Shown here one piece after another: positions 35,744-43,713 of a stretch of DNA of 64,000 nucleotides. The notes under the pieces are model-generated. The model searched no databases, was not told where the DNA came from, and saw only the letters and a program-made list of their open reading frames with translations. The translations under genes and the position numbers were made by a program. Where the stretch lies: positions 33,848 through 97,847 of the forward strand of contig JAAUQI010000012.1 of NCBI GenBank assembly GCA_012032345.1, written 5' to 3'. This stretch comes from Leptolyngbyaceae cyanobacterium RM1_1_2 (GTDB lineage: Bacteria; Cyanobacteriota; Cyanobacteriia; Phormidesmidales; Phormidesmidaceae). Position 1 is the first letter of the stretch. The number at the start of each line of letters is the position of its first letter.

Positions 35744-35995
35744 CTATGACTGAGGCATTGTTCCGGTACGGCTACCACCCGGTGTAGTTCCACCTTCGGG
35801 TTTAGGATGCCACTGACTATCACCCCCTTCTTCATAGCTGATTTTGATTGAGTTCCAGGCTGTTTTACGGGCAGCCTCTTCGCTCAGACCATCAGCAGAT
35901 GAGCTGTTAAAAGCTGCCATATAAAATTTTTGTGCACCTTCTGGAAGCTTTTCTCGCACGTCTTGGGGTAAAGACTCAAGATTTTCATAAGGCAT
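35744..35995 (-). CDS. ChaB-family protein
   Basis: The 83-residue protein resembles ChaB, a small protein first linked to cation/proton transport regulation in E. coli but poorly understood. The family core is complete: LESLPQDVREKLPEGAQKFYMAAFNSS, then GLSEEAARKTAWNSIKISYE with the conserved AW. A Gly/Pro-rich tail ends the chain. Start is ATG 35995, preceded by GGAGA. The 240-base region upstream holds a nested-palindrome element at 36032-36137. Confidence 0.88.
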   Translation of the reverse strand: MPYENLESLPQDVREKLPEGAQKFYMAAFNSSSADGLSEEAARKTAWNSIKISYEEGGDSQWHPKPEGGTTPGGSRTGTMPQS

Positions 35996-36031
35996 GGTCA
36001 AGTCTCCTTAGCATTCACTGTCAGTGTCTAA

Positions 36032-36137
36032 TACTGAATCCGAATCGTATAACCCCGATTCAAAGATAGGTGACTTGCCTAGGGGCAAACGGTGTTTGCC
36101 CAGCCTAATCGGGGGTAGCCAAAGAGGATTCAGTATA
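36032..36137. mobile_element. MITE-like nested-palindrome element
   Basis: The 106-bp segment has exact 11-bp terminal inverted repeats, ATACTGAATCC (36032-36042) and GGATTCAGTAT (36127-36137). Inside are two more perfect pairs: CCCCGATT (36054-36061) with AATCGGGG (36108-36115), and GGGCAAAC (36084-36091) with GTTTGCCC (36095-36102), the last with a 3-base loop. GAATCG/CGATTC (36043-36048, 36057-36062) offers an alternative fold. The core CTGAATCC...GGATTCAG is bounded by TA on both sides, as for IS630/Tc1-type elements. It has no ORF. A non-autonomous transposon is the best guess; a structured RNA is the alternative. Confidence 0.6.
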
Positions 36138-36242
36138 ATAACTAATAGCTAAGATTAGATTCAACCAGCATCTACCCTGAGGCTAAGCTGCATCTCTACC
36201 TGATAATTACCCAACTCTAGACAACGACTGGACTATCTGTCC

Positions 36243-38303
36243 TCAAAAAAGCTCGTCTAGGCTGGCTGATTCTGGCAGATTCGTGACCGAGCGCTCCAGC
36301 GAAGCCAGTGCCCGATTGTAGCCCAGCACAGCCGTGACTAAATTTCCTTGGGCCTCTGTCAAATCTGACTGGGCGCTGAGGACGTCTAGCTGTGTACCCA
36401 CCCCCGCATTAAACCGCAGCCTAGCCAGATCAAGGGCTTCAGCCGCCTGATCAGCCGCAAGCCTAGCTGTACGGACATTAGACAAATTAGCTTCCAAATT
36501 AGAAAACGCCTGCTCTACCTGAAACCGAATCGAATTTCGCGTTTCTGAGAAGCGCACCTCAGCAATTTCAGCATCTCGTTCTCGCTGAGCTGCTTGGGCT
36601 GCTGCCTGTCCCCCTTCAAACAGACTGATGCTGACTCTAGCTCCCAAGGAGTAAGTGTCCTCAAAGCCATCGTCGTTGTCTAACGTGTTACTGAGACTAT
36701 AGTTAGCAAACAGGCTAACCTGTGGTCCCAGGTTTGATAAAGCAATGCGGCGCTGCTGCTGACTAATTTCCCGCTGGATTAGCTGCTGCTCTAGCTCAGC
36801 CCGATTTTGAAAAGCCAGAATGATACTTTCTTCTAGAGACAAAGGCCAAGCACTGGCCAACTCTGAAGGGACAGAATCAACTGTCAACACAGATGGAAGA
36901 TTCAGGCGTCTGGCAAGCTGTCGCTGAGCAATTTGCTTTTGACTAAACGACTGCACCAGGCTTTGGCGAGCATTGGCTGCCTGGACTTCAGCCCTGAGCA
37001 CGTCAAAGCGGGTGCCGACGCCTACCTCTTCGCGTAGCTGAGTATCTTCCAGGTTGCGTTGTGCTTCATCTAAAAACGACTGGTTGATACGAATTTGCTC
37101 GTCTGCCTCTTGCAAATCGTAGTAGTCGTTAGTGGTGTTAAGTCTTAGCTCGGCCCGACGGCGCTCAACCTCAAGCTGATTGAAGCGAATCTGCTCTTCG
37201 GCAGACCGAATACTCGCCGATCGCCGCCCCGACGTGTAGAGATTGTAGCTGAGGTCTAAATCTCCGCTGAGGGTTGTCTGCAACTCTTCCTGAGTGGAAA
37301 ATTGTCCCCCGCTAGGGGTGATTCCTCCTACTGTTGTGCCCAAGCCCGATGCCCCAAAGGAGGTAGACTGTCGGGCCGTTAGATCGCTACCGGCACTCAG
37401 CGTCGGGTAAAGAGCTGCCTGTGCTTCTCTTAAGGCTGACTGGCTACGCTCTAGCTCCAGCAGCGCAATTTGCAGATCTTCATTGTTTCTATAGGCCAGC
37501 TCGATCGCCTGAGTCAGAGTAATGGGCTGGGTGCCGATAATCTCGACTTCATCTGTCTGGGTAGGATACAGCAGTGGATTGGGGTCAGCGTAGAGGGCTT
37601 CAGGGGCATCTTCGGGAGTGGCCGTAGGGTTGCCGGGCAGAAACTCTCCCTCAATTGGCACAATTTCTGGCTCTAGATTGCCATCAATTGGATCAGGCTC
37701 TACTGGCTCAAGCTGTGGCAGGGCTTGGGCAATAGGCACAAAATTGTCTGCATAGGTTTCTGTAGCATCGGCTACGGCTTGAGAACGGGGGGTAGAGGTC
37801 GTCTCACGGCTGAGCGCTATGGGTAATTCAGTGCTGCTGATAGCGGGGCTGTTTGCGGTGGCAGCGAGCCTGGCAGCGCCAGACTGAACGGCCTCAGGTT
37901 CTGCAGCAGGCTCGTTCGCAATCGTATCATCTACAGAATCATCTACAGGAACTGTTGAGAACTGAGGCTCACTCTGACCCGTAACAGATCTCGCTGAAGC
38001 AGCTCGCAGCCACGTTACTGAGGATAAGTCTAGAGCCTGTATAGATGCCCCCTGGGGAGATTTGGGAGCCTTTTCTGCGATCGCTGGCTCAGTAGTACTC
38101 ACCTCTGCGATCGCTGTTTCTACAGCAGTCGTCGTAGAGGCAGGCGGAGTCATCTCAGCCATAGAACTCATCATAGCTGCATTGGCTGCATCGGCTATTT
38201 GGGGCATATTACCTACTGCTGCCGCTGTTCTGGGAGAAAAGCCTATAGCAGTTCCTATGCCTAGACAGACTGAAGCAACTCGATAGAGAGAAAATGTTCG
38301 CAT
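36243..38303 (-). CDS. TolC-family outer-membrane efflux protein with long N-terminal extension
   Basis: Outer-membrane channel for efflux or type I secretion. The C-terminal 430 residues (from about 255) carry two outer-membrane-efflux repeats: ITLTQAIELAYRNNEDLQIALLELERSQ and LSLEESIILAFQNRAELEQQLIQ, each followed by long coiled coils (LREEVGVGTRFDVLRAEVQAA and LARLRFNAGVGTQLDVLSAQSDL). The signal peptide is at 1-28. Between them lie about 220 residues rich in Ala, Thr, Pro and Glu, unlike E. coli TolC but common in cyanobacterial homologues such as HgdD-type proteins. Start ATG 38303. It may serve the RND pump at the left edge, though they are 34 kb apart. Confidence 0.92.
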   Translation of the reverse strand: MRTFSLYRVASVCLGIGTAIGFSPRTAAAVGNMPQIADAANAAMMSSMAEMTPPASTTTAVETAIAEVSTTEPAIAEKAPKSPQGASIQALDLSSVTWLRAASARSVTGQSEPQFSTVPVDDSVDDTIANEPAAEPEAVQSGAARLAATANSPAISSTELPIALSRETTSTPRSQAVADATETYADNFVPIAQALPQLEPVEPDPIDGNLEPEIVPIEGEFLPGNPTATPEDAPEALYADPNPLLYPTQTDEVEIIGTQPITLTQAIELAYRNNEDLQIALLELERSQSALREAQAALYPTLSAGSDLTARQSTSFGASGLGTTVGGITPSGGQFSTQEELQTTLSGDLDLSYNLYTSGRRSASIRSAEEQIRFNQLEVERRRAELRLNTTNDYYDLQEADEQIRINQSFLDEAQRNLEDTQLREEVGVGTRFDVLRAEVQAANARQSLVQSFSQKQIAQRQLARRLNLPSVLTVDSVPSELASAWPLSLEESIILAFQNRAELEQQLIQREISQQQRRIALSNLGPQVSLFANYSLSNTLDNDDGFEDTYSLGARVSISLFEGGQAAAQAAQRERDAEIAEVRFSETRNSIRFQVEQAFSNLEANLSNVRTARLAADQAAEALDLARLRFNAGVGTQLDVLSAQSDLTEAQGNLVTAVLGYNRALASLERSVTNLPESASLDELF

Positions 38304-38374
38304 ACAAACTCGCTACAACTAGAACTCTGCAAAGAGGGTTATACCTGGCAAAACGAGAGCCATGTACGGCAACT

Positions 38375-39796
38375 CTAGAATACTAGAGTGCAGGACTCAT
38401 TCCGGGTTAAATCTGCGGTCTTCAGCCTAGGTTGACCAGATACAATACCAGACGAAACGCAGGCTTCAATTAAAGCCGGGATATCTTCTACTAGCAAAAT
38501 TTTGCAGCCTAGCTGCTGCTCCAGTTCTGCCACGCTCATATCATCTAAGAAGTAACTATCTTGAGGAAGTTTCTGATCGCCCTGCTTTAGCATTAGCGTC
38601 GGCAGCAAGACGCCATCACCTAAATCTCGCTCAGCCAGCACAGTGAGATCTTGGCCTGTCAGCAAGCCCGTTACGGTAATGGCCTGGCCCCAATATTGAC
38701 TGGCGATCGCAGCCAGTTCTATACTCAGGCCCTCAATCTGGTTTAGCCGCGCCACGATTGGCTCAAAAGCTTTTTCTACTGCATTTCCCACAGCCCACGT
38801 AAGTCGCCGTGCAGGGGCCACTGCAGACGGCAGTAAAGTCTGGGCCAGTTCGTCAAACTGCCGCAAAAACTGGTGAATAGAGCCGACGCCGTTGCCGATT
38901 TGGGGATAGTCCTCATAGTGAGCCTCGGGCGGCAAAGGCTGACGGGCAATCAAAAACCACTCGTCCGCTAACCAGGCAAAAGTAGAGCCAAAGCGCTGCT
39001 TGAATTCGACCTGCAGGGTTTGCACCTGCTCAATGACTTCCTCAGCTTTGGGCTGAGACACGGGAACCAGCTCGTCTTCAACCGGACGAAACCGGGTCAG
39101 ACCCACTGGAACCACCGCAACTGAGGCCACTGTTGGCACTTCACCAGCATGAAAGCCAGCCAAATCTCTCAGCGTTCGCGCTAGGTGTGTCCCGTCATTA
39201 ATACCGGGACACACAACAACCTGGGCATGAATCTGTAGACGATGAGCCTGAAACCACCGCAGCTGATCTAGAATTTGTCCGGCTCGGGGGTTTTTCAGCA
39301 GGCGGCTGCGCACCTCTGGTTCAGTAGCGTGAACCGAGACGTAGAGGGGCGAGAGCCGCATCTGGGCAATGCGCTCCCACTCATAGGGCGGCAGGTTGGT
39401 CAGGGTAAGATAGCTACCGTAAAGAAAGCTCAGACGATAGTCGTCATCTTTGAGGTACAGCGTTTCGCGCTTGCCGGGGGGCTGCTGGTCGATAAAACAA
39501 AACGGGCAGCGGTTGTTGCACTGGATGAGACTATCAAACAGCGCGGACTCAAACTCTAGGCCCAAATCTTCGTCATAATCTTTTTCAATCTCAACCTGAT
39601 GGCGCTTGCCGGCTCCATCCAAGACGACTAAATCTAAAGCCTCATCCGCACAAAAAAACTGGTAGTCAATCAGATCGCGGGGCTGCTGCCCGTTAATGGA
39701 GACTAGGCGATCGCCGGGTTCAAAGCCAATTTCTGCGGCAATCGAACCAGGGAGCACCTGAGTGATGGTCGCTGGCTGTATCGAAGATTTGCTCAC
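38375..39796 (-). CDS. PDZ-like/radical-SAM-type DUF512 protein (TIGR03279)
   Basis: Putative Fe-S oxidoreductase of a family I recall as cyanobacterial. From GTG 39796 it has 473 residues: a PDZ-like domain (about 1-70, GSIAAEIGFEPGDRLVSINGQ), then a radical-SAM-type cluster motif CNNRCPFC with FIDQQPPGKRETLYLKDDDYRLSFLYGSYLTLTNL, then the DUF512 domain ending in LVEDIPALIEAC. The reaction is unknown. The open frame reaches 39874, which would overlap uppP; the internal GTG avoids this and places MSKSSIQPATITQVLPG at the start, which fits the family better. Likely co-transcribed with uppP. Confidence 0.87.
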   Translation of the reverse strand: MSKSSIQPATITQVLPGSIAAEIGFEPGDRLVSINGQQPRDLIDYQFFCADEALDLVVLDGAGKRHQVEIEKDYDEDLGLEFESALFDSLIQCNNRCPFCFIDQQPPGKRETLYLKDDDYRLSFLYGSYLTLTNLPPYEWERIAQMRLSPLYVSVHATEPEVRSRLLKNPRAGQILDQLRWFQAHRLQIHAQVVVCPGINDGTHLARTLRDLAGFHAGEVPTVASVAVVPVGLTRFRPVEDELVPVSQPKAEEVIEQVQTLQVEFKQRFGSTFAWLADEWFLIARQPLPPEAHYEDYPQIGNGVGSIHQFLRQFDELAQTLLPSAVAPARRLTWAVGNAVEKAFEPIVARLNQIEGLSIELAAIASQYWGQAITVTGLLTGQDLTVLAERDLGDGVLLPTLMLKQGDQKLPQDSYFLDDMSVAELEQQLGCKILLVEDIPALIEACVSSGIVSGQPRLKTADLTRNESCTLVF

Positions 39797-39837
39797 AGGG
39801 CTGAGAGAATTACACCAACCCCATGATGAATCATTTC

Positions 39838-40758
39838 TCAAATATTGGGCATACGCTGGGTGGCGATCGCCCACAAGATTGCCAAGCCAAACCCGATCCG
39901 GTAGAAAACAAACACCCAGGTGGTGTGGTCTCGCAAAAAGCGAATCAGCCAGTAGATGGCTATGTAAGAAGAAATCGCTGAGGCCAGTACCCCCGCTGCG
40001 ATCGCTACCAAACCCATGTCTCCCACTTCAGCACTAAACAAATCCTTGGCCTCAGTCAGTCCCGAAATCAGAATTGCCGGAATTCCCATCAATAGAGAAA
40101 ATCGGGCCGCTGTGGGTCGATCTAGACCCATCAGTAACCCAGCTGTAATCGTCGAGCCAGAGCGCGACACGCCTGGAATTAAAGCCAGTGCCTGCGCTAG
40201 ACCCATACCAACCCCGTCCCCTAGCCCTATAGCCTCATATCCCCGCTGACGGCGTCCAATCAGTTCAGCCAGCCCCAAGACGAGGGCAAGGCCAATCGAG
40301 GTCACGGCGATTGTTAGCGTGCTGCGGCCAAAGGCGTTATACTCTTCGGCAAAAAACAGCTTCACCAGCAAACCAAAAAATACGATGGGCAGCGTTCCCA
40401 GCCCAATACCCAGGCCAATGCGAAAATCGCTGCTCTGGTAGTTGCCCTTGGCTAAAGCCTGAAACATGCCTATACAAACCTGGCGCACGTCGGCCCAAAA
40501 GTATCCCAAAATGGCGACAATGCTACCCAGCTGAACCACTGCTGTAAAGGCTACCCCCGGATCACCCCAGCCCAAAACAACGGGCACAATCTTGACATGA
40601 GCAGTACTGCTGATAGGCAAAAACTCTGTTAGCCCCTGGACAATGCCCACTACGATAGCCTGCCAAAAACTGAGCTGGCCCGGGTTTTGAGACGACACTG
40701 CCTGAGCAATCTCTAAATCATAGAGGCTCAACCAAGACTGCGAAAACAAATGAATCAT
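39838..40758 (-). CDS. uppP: Undecaprenyl-diphosphatase (UppP/BacA)
   Basis: Integral membrane phosphatase that recycles undecaprenyl diphosphate to the monophosphate carrier. The 306 residues include eight or so helices and the family motifs: IVQGLTEFLPISSTAHV near the N-terminus with the catalytic Glu-rich stretch, ALIPGVSRSGSTITAGLLMGL with the essential Arg and Ser, and FSLLMGIPAILISG. It is somewhat longer than E. coli BacA, with an N-terminal extension of about 25 residues. Start ATG 40758. It precedes the DUF512 gene by 41 bases and is divergent from the DUF3120 gene. Confidence 0.96.
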   Translation of the reverse strand: MIHLFSQSWLSLYDLEIAQAVSSQNPGQLSFWQAIVVGIVQGLTEFLPISSTAHVKIVPVVLGWGDPGVAFTAVVQLGSIVAILGYFWADVRQVCIGMFQALAKGNYQSSDFRIGLGIGLGTLPIVFFGLLVKLFFAEEYNAFGRSTLTIAVTSIGLALVLGLAELIGRRQRGYEAIGLGDGVGMGLAQALALIPGVSRSGSTITAGLLMGLDRPTAARFSLLMGIPAILISGLTEAKDLFSAEVGDMGLVAIAAGVLASAISSYIAIYWLIRFLRDHTTWVFVFYRIGFGLAILWAIATQRMPNI

Positions 40759-40894
40759 AAGTGTGCAGCAACTGATAGCAGTAGGGCTACCGACTAAAGG
40801 GTCATCGTCATTATGGCAAACTGATTTCCTGAGCCTGTAAGCTCTTTAGCTATGTTTGTCAGATGAACAAGAGTTCTTAAACTTACAGAAAAAC

Positions 40895-40985
40895 GGCCTG
40901 ATTAGACCAAACAGGCCCCAGCTCAGCTATTTTCTAAAAAATAAATTATGATGACAGACAACGCCCTATCCCCCCCTGGGGGATA
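40895..40985. repeat. Two inverted repeats in the uppP/DUF3120 divergent region
   Basis: GGCCTG (40895-40900) pairs with CAGGCC (40912-40917). Further right, TATCCCCC (40967-40974) pairs with GGGGGATA (40978-40985) around a 3-base loop, an 8-bp stem. They lie between divergent starts, so they may be operators or leader hairpins of the plus-strand transcript. No regulator can be named. Confidence 0.5.
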
Positions 40986-41031
40986 AAAGTGTGTTATTGT
41001 TAATATTAGTTAATTTTTCTCAGGAAAGGTC

Positions 41032-41751
41032 TTGTCCTATTACAGTCTACCAACGTCCTATCGTCCGTTGCCCACTGCCTCGCCTTTGCTGCAGCGGCTA
41101 GCTCAAGTTCCTCAGCGCTGGCAGGTCTTTGCGGCGGCGGTATTTCTCGTTGTCGTGCCTGTTTTCTTTCAGGCTCCTCTGGTGCGGCTGCTGCCCTGGT
41201 TTAGCCTGCTAATTTCGGGCCTGTGGTTTTTCATCGGCGTCAGCCTGCTGTTGCTCAAATCTCCCCTTACAAAGCTGTGGGGAGATTTACTGGTGGGCTT
41301 TACCTGGACGTGGCTAGCAGGATCTATTTACTGGGGCTGGCTGCGCTGGGAGCCTTTAATTCACCTACCTGTTGAAGCGATCGGCCTGCCTGTTGCCCTG
41401 CTCTGCGTGCTGACACGGCGTGGACTGGTGGGTAGTTATTTTTATTTGGGTTCTCTCTTCGGCACCGCTATCACAGACTTGTATTTTTACTGGACTGACC
41501 TAATCCCTTACTGGTCAAAGCTAATGAGACAGCCTCCAGATCAGGCTGCTAGCACTCTGCACGCGGCTTTGGAGCAGTTGCAAACTGTAGAAGGGGTGAG
41601 TCAAGCTATCTTACTTTTGTGGGTGCTGGTGATTTGTGGCTGTCTGCCCTTGGTCTTAAGCCGCAAGCTGCACTGGTGGGCTTTTGGCGGCGCTGTACTA
41701 AGCACGATTTTTGTTGATAGCCTGTTTTTGTTAGTGGCTGCGATCGCCTAG
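41032..41751 (+). CDS. DUF3120 membrane protein
   Basis: The 239-residue integral membrane protein has about five to six helices and a short polar N-terminus. LGAFQ-type motifs are absent; what I recognise is the cyanobacterial DUF3120 pattern, with WQVFAAAVFLVVVPVFFQAPLVR, a central GLPVALLCVLTRRGLVGSYFYLGSLFGTAITDLYFYW and the C-terminal GGAVLSTIFVDSLFLL. The function is unknown; presence across phototrophs hints at thylakoid or plasma-membrane physiology. Start is TTG 41032 after AGGAAAGG, a good ribosome site. The gene is alone on the plus strand. Confidence 0.85.
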   Translation: MSYYSLPTSYRPLPTASPLLQRLAQVPQRWQVFAAAVFLVVVPVFFQAPLVRLLPWFSLLISGLWFFIGVSLLLLKSPLTKLWGDLLVGFTWTWLAGSIYWGWLRWEPLIHLPVEAIGLPVALLCVLTRRGLVGSYFYLGSLFGTAITDLYFYWTDLIPYWSKLMRQPPDQAASTLHAALEQLQTVEGVSQAILLLWVLVICGCLPLVLSRKLHWWAFGGAVLSTIFVDSLFLLVAAIA

Positions 41752-42020
41752 TAGACTAAACTTTATACATCATCTTTGTCTATCGAGTCTTTGCTTCATG
41801 CAGGCTAAATGCAAAAGGATTATGAAGAAGGCCACACGGTAATTTTGAAAAAGCACAAAGTTCGATTAGATTTAAGCTATCAACAACGCTGGGCAAATTT
41901 CACAAATTTCTTTGGCATAATGGGTGCAGCGACTAGGTACCTGAGAAATTATGATTTGCTTAGCTTTCATTAGGGGATATGAGAGTGGATTATTGATTCT
42001 GTAGCCCTCTCTAACAGTCG

Positions 42021-43037
42021 ATGAATAGTTCCAAACCTGTGGTGACTACACAACCTGGTTCCTATCTGGTATTACAAACCGAGTCAGGTAGTCGTCACCT
42101 GTCTTTGATTGGGAGTAACTGCTGGACAATTGGCCGCAGCGATGACAACAACTTTGTCTTGCCCGATCGCTGGATCTCTCGTAACCATGCCATGTTGCAG
42201 TGTATGGAGACTGGAGAGTTTTATCTAATTGACCTAGGCAGCCGTAACGGCTCTTTTGTAAACGGTCGCCGCGTCAGCGTTCCGGTGACACTGCACAACG
42301 GAGACGCTCTGACCTTCGGGCAAACCGAGCTGAAATTTTACTGTCCTGCCGTTGAGCCTCAGCAAACTTCTGGAATCAACAGCATCGATTCTCAGGACTT
42401 TACCGCAACTGCGACCTTGAACGTTCGCCGTCTGATTTCAGTTATGGTCGTAGATATTCGTGACTTTACCGTCATGACCCGTCAGCTTGATGAGAAGGTG
42501 CTTTCGGAAGTGATTGGCACCTGGTTTCGCTGCGCCGGAGAAATTATTGGCGAGTACGGCAGCTGGGTAGACAAATACATTGGCGATGCGGTCATGGCCG
42601 TCTGGATTCACGGAACACAGGGCGTGAGTCCAGAAGAAATGGTACAAATTGCCCGCGCCATCAGCGCTCTCCATACTATGACCAGTCGTTTACACGAGCG
42701 CTACCCTCTGCCCTTTCCTATTCGGATTGGTGCAGGCTTAAACACAGGTTACGCTATGGTTGGTAACACCGGAACGGGGGCGCGGCCAGACTACACTGCT
42801 TTGGGAGACACTGTCAACGCCGCTTTTCGCTTTGAGTCGTCTACTAAGCAGCTAGGGCTAGACATTGCTATTGGCGAAACCACCTACAACTATCTGGCTA
42901 ACCTAGGCGCAAGTGAACAAATCTTCAAGCGTTATACGGTCAACATGAAGGGCTACGACGATCCAATCCAAACCCACGCAGGCACTTTTTCAGATCTCGA
43001 CAGGTTCCTAAATCTCCACAGCAAAGCCCTTTCGTAA
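42021..43037 (+). CDS. FHA domain-adenylate/guanylate cyclase
   Basis: Class III nucleotide cyclase joined to a phosphothreonine-binding domain. The 338 residues start with FHA (about 28-105: WTIGRSDDNNFVLPDRWISRNH, LIDLGSRNGSFVNGRRV). The cyclase domain follows (140-300) with both metal Asp residues (VVDIRDF, KYIGDAVMA), the base-selecting Lys in WVDKYIGD, and DYTALGDTVNAAFRFES with the transition-state Asn and Arg. All catalytic residues are present; Lys plus Thr favours ATP. FHA could dock a Thr-phosphorylated partner, perhaps of a Hanks-type kinase such as the one at 22.9 kb (inference). Start ATG 42021. Confidence 0.93.
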   Translation: MNSSKPVVTTQPGSYLVLQTESGSRHLSLIGSNCWTIGRSDDNNFVLPDRWISRNHAMLQCMETGEFYLIDLGSRNGSFVNGRRVSVPVTLHNGDALTFGQTELKFYCPAVEPQQTSGINSIDSQDFTATATLNVRRLISVMVVDIRDFTVMTRQLDEKVLSEVIGTWFRCAGEIIGEYGSWVDKYIGDAVMAVWIHGTQGVSPEEMVQIARAISALHTMTSRLHERYPLPFPIRIGAGLNTGYAMVGNTGTGARPDYTALGDTVNAAFRFESSTKQLGLDIAIGETTYNYLANLGASEQIFKRYTVNMKGYDDPIQTHAGTFSDLDRFLNLHSKALS

Positions 43038-43155
43038 ATTGAATGCCAAATTTTAGCTCTGGTGGAATAGAACCTGATCTATGACAGCGAAATGGTAGTC
43101 TCTAATAGATGCTGTGTATAGATCTTCGTTTAATTTGACGAAAGGAATGGGTTAG

Positions 43156-43608
43156 ATGAAACGATTTTTAGGCGTACTGATAGCGCTGAGTGTTTTTGTT
43201 AGCGGCTGGGTTGGTCTAGGATTAGCTCAGTCTGCTATGGCGGCTGGATTTAATTTAAAGGCTTCTTATTCAGCACCGCTGCTGGCTCAAATCTTTAGAG
43301 ATGCGACAGGTGAGAACTTGCGCAACGCGGTTGACGACAAGCTCAGTACCGAGTACGGCTCCAAGGTCGATCTCAACAACGCTAACATAACGGCCTTTAC
43401 CAAGTACCGAGGTCTGTATCCGACGATTGCCCGCAAAATTTTGGCCAATGCGCCCTTTGAATCTGTCGAGGACGTTCTTGATATGCCGGGACTGAGCGAT
43501 CGCGAAATCGATCGGCTCAAGGCTAACCTAGACAACTTTACCGTCACCCCTCCAGATCCCGCGCTGGTAGAAGGTGCAGATCGCTTCAATAACGGTGTCT
43601 ATAAATAG
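43156..43608 (+). CDS. psbU: Photosystem II extrinsic 12 kDa protein PsbU
   Basis: Lumenal protein that stabilises the oxygen-evolving manganese cluster. The 150 residues begin with a signal peptide (about 1-30, ending AMAAG; cleavage likely before or near residue 40). The mature part has the PsbU helix-hairpin-helix pair: [47 protein letters not shown], ending in [20 protein letters not shown], all diagnostic. Start is ATG 43156 after AAAGGAA. It is monocistronic; nadB follows 105 bases later. Confidence 0.97.
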   Translation: MKRFLGVLIALSVFVSGWVGLGLAQSAMAAGFNLKASYSAPLLAQIFRDATGENLRNAVDDKLSTEYGSKVDLNNANITAFTKYRGLYPTIARKILANAPFESVEDVLDMPGLSDREIDRLKANLDNFTVTPPDPALVEGADRFNNGVYK

Positions 43609-43713
43609 AGAGGCGGCTGGTTAGCTATAATCTCCAAATTAGTTCGCTCTTTATGCAGTAGCTTAAATCAAAGGCAGCAATGCCTCTCGGCCTACTCTAA
43701 GGAGCGATTTTTC

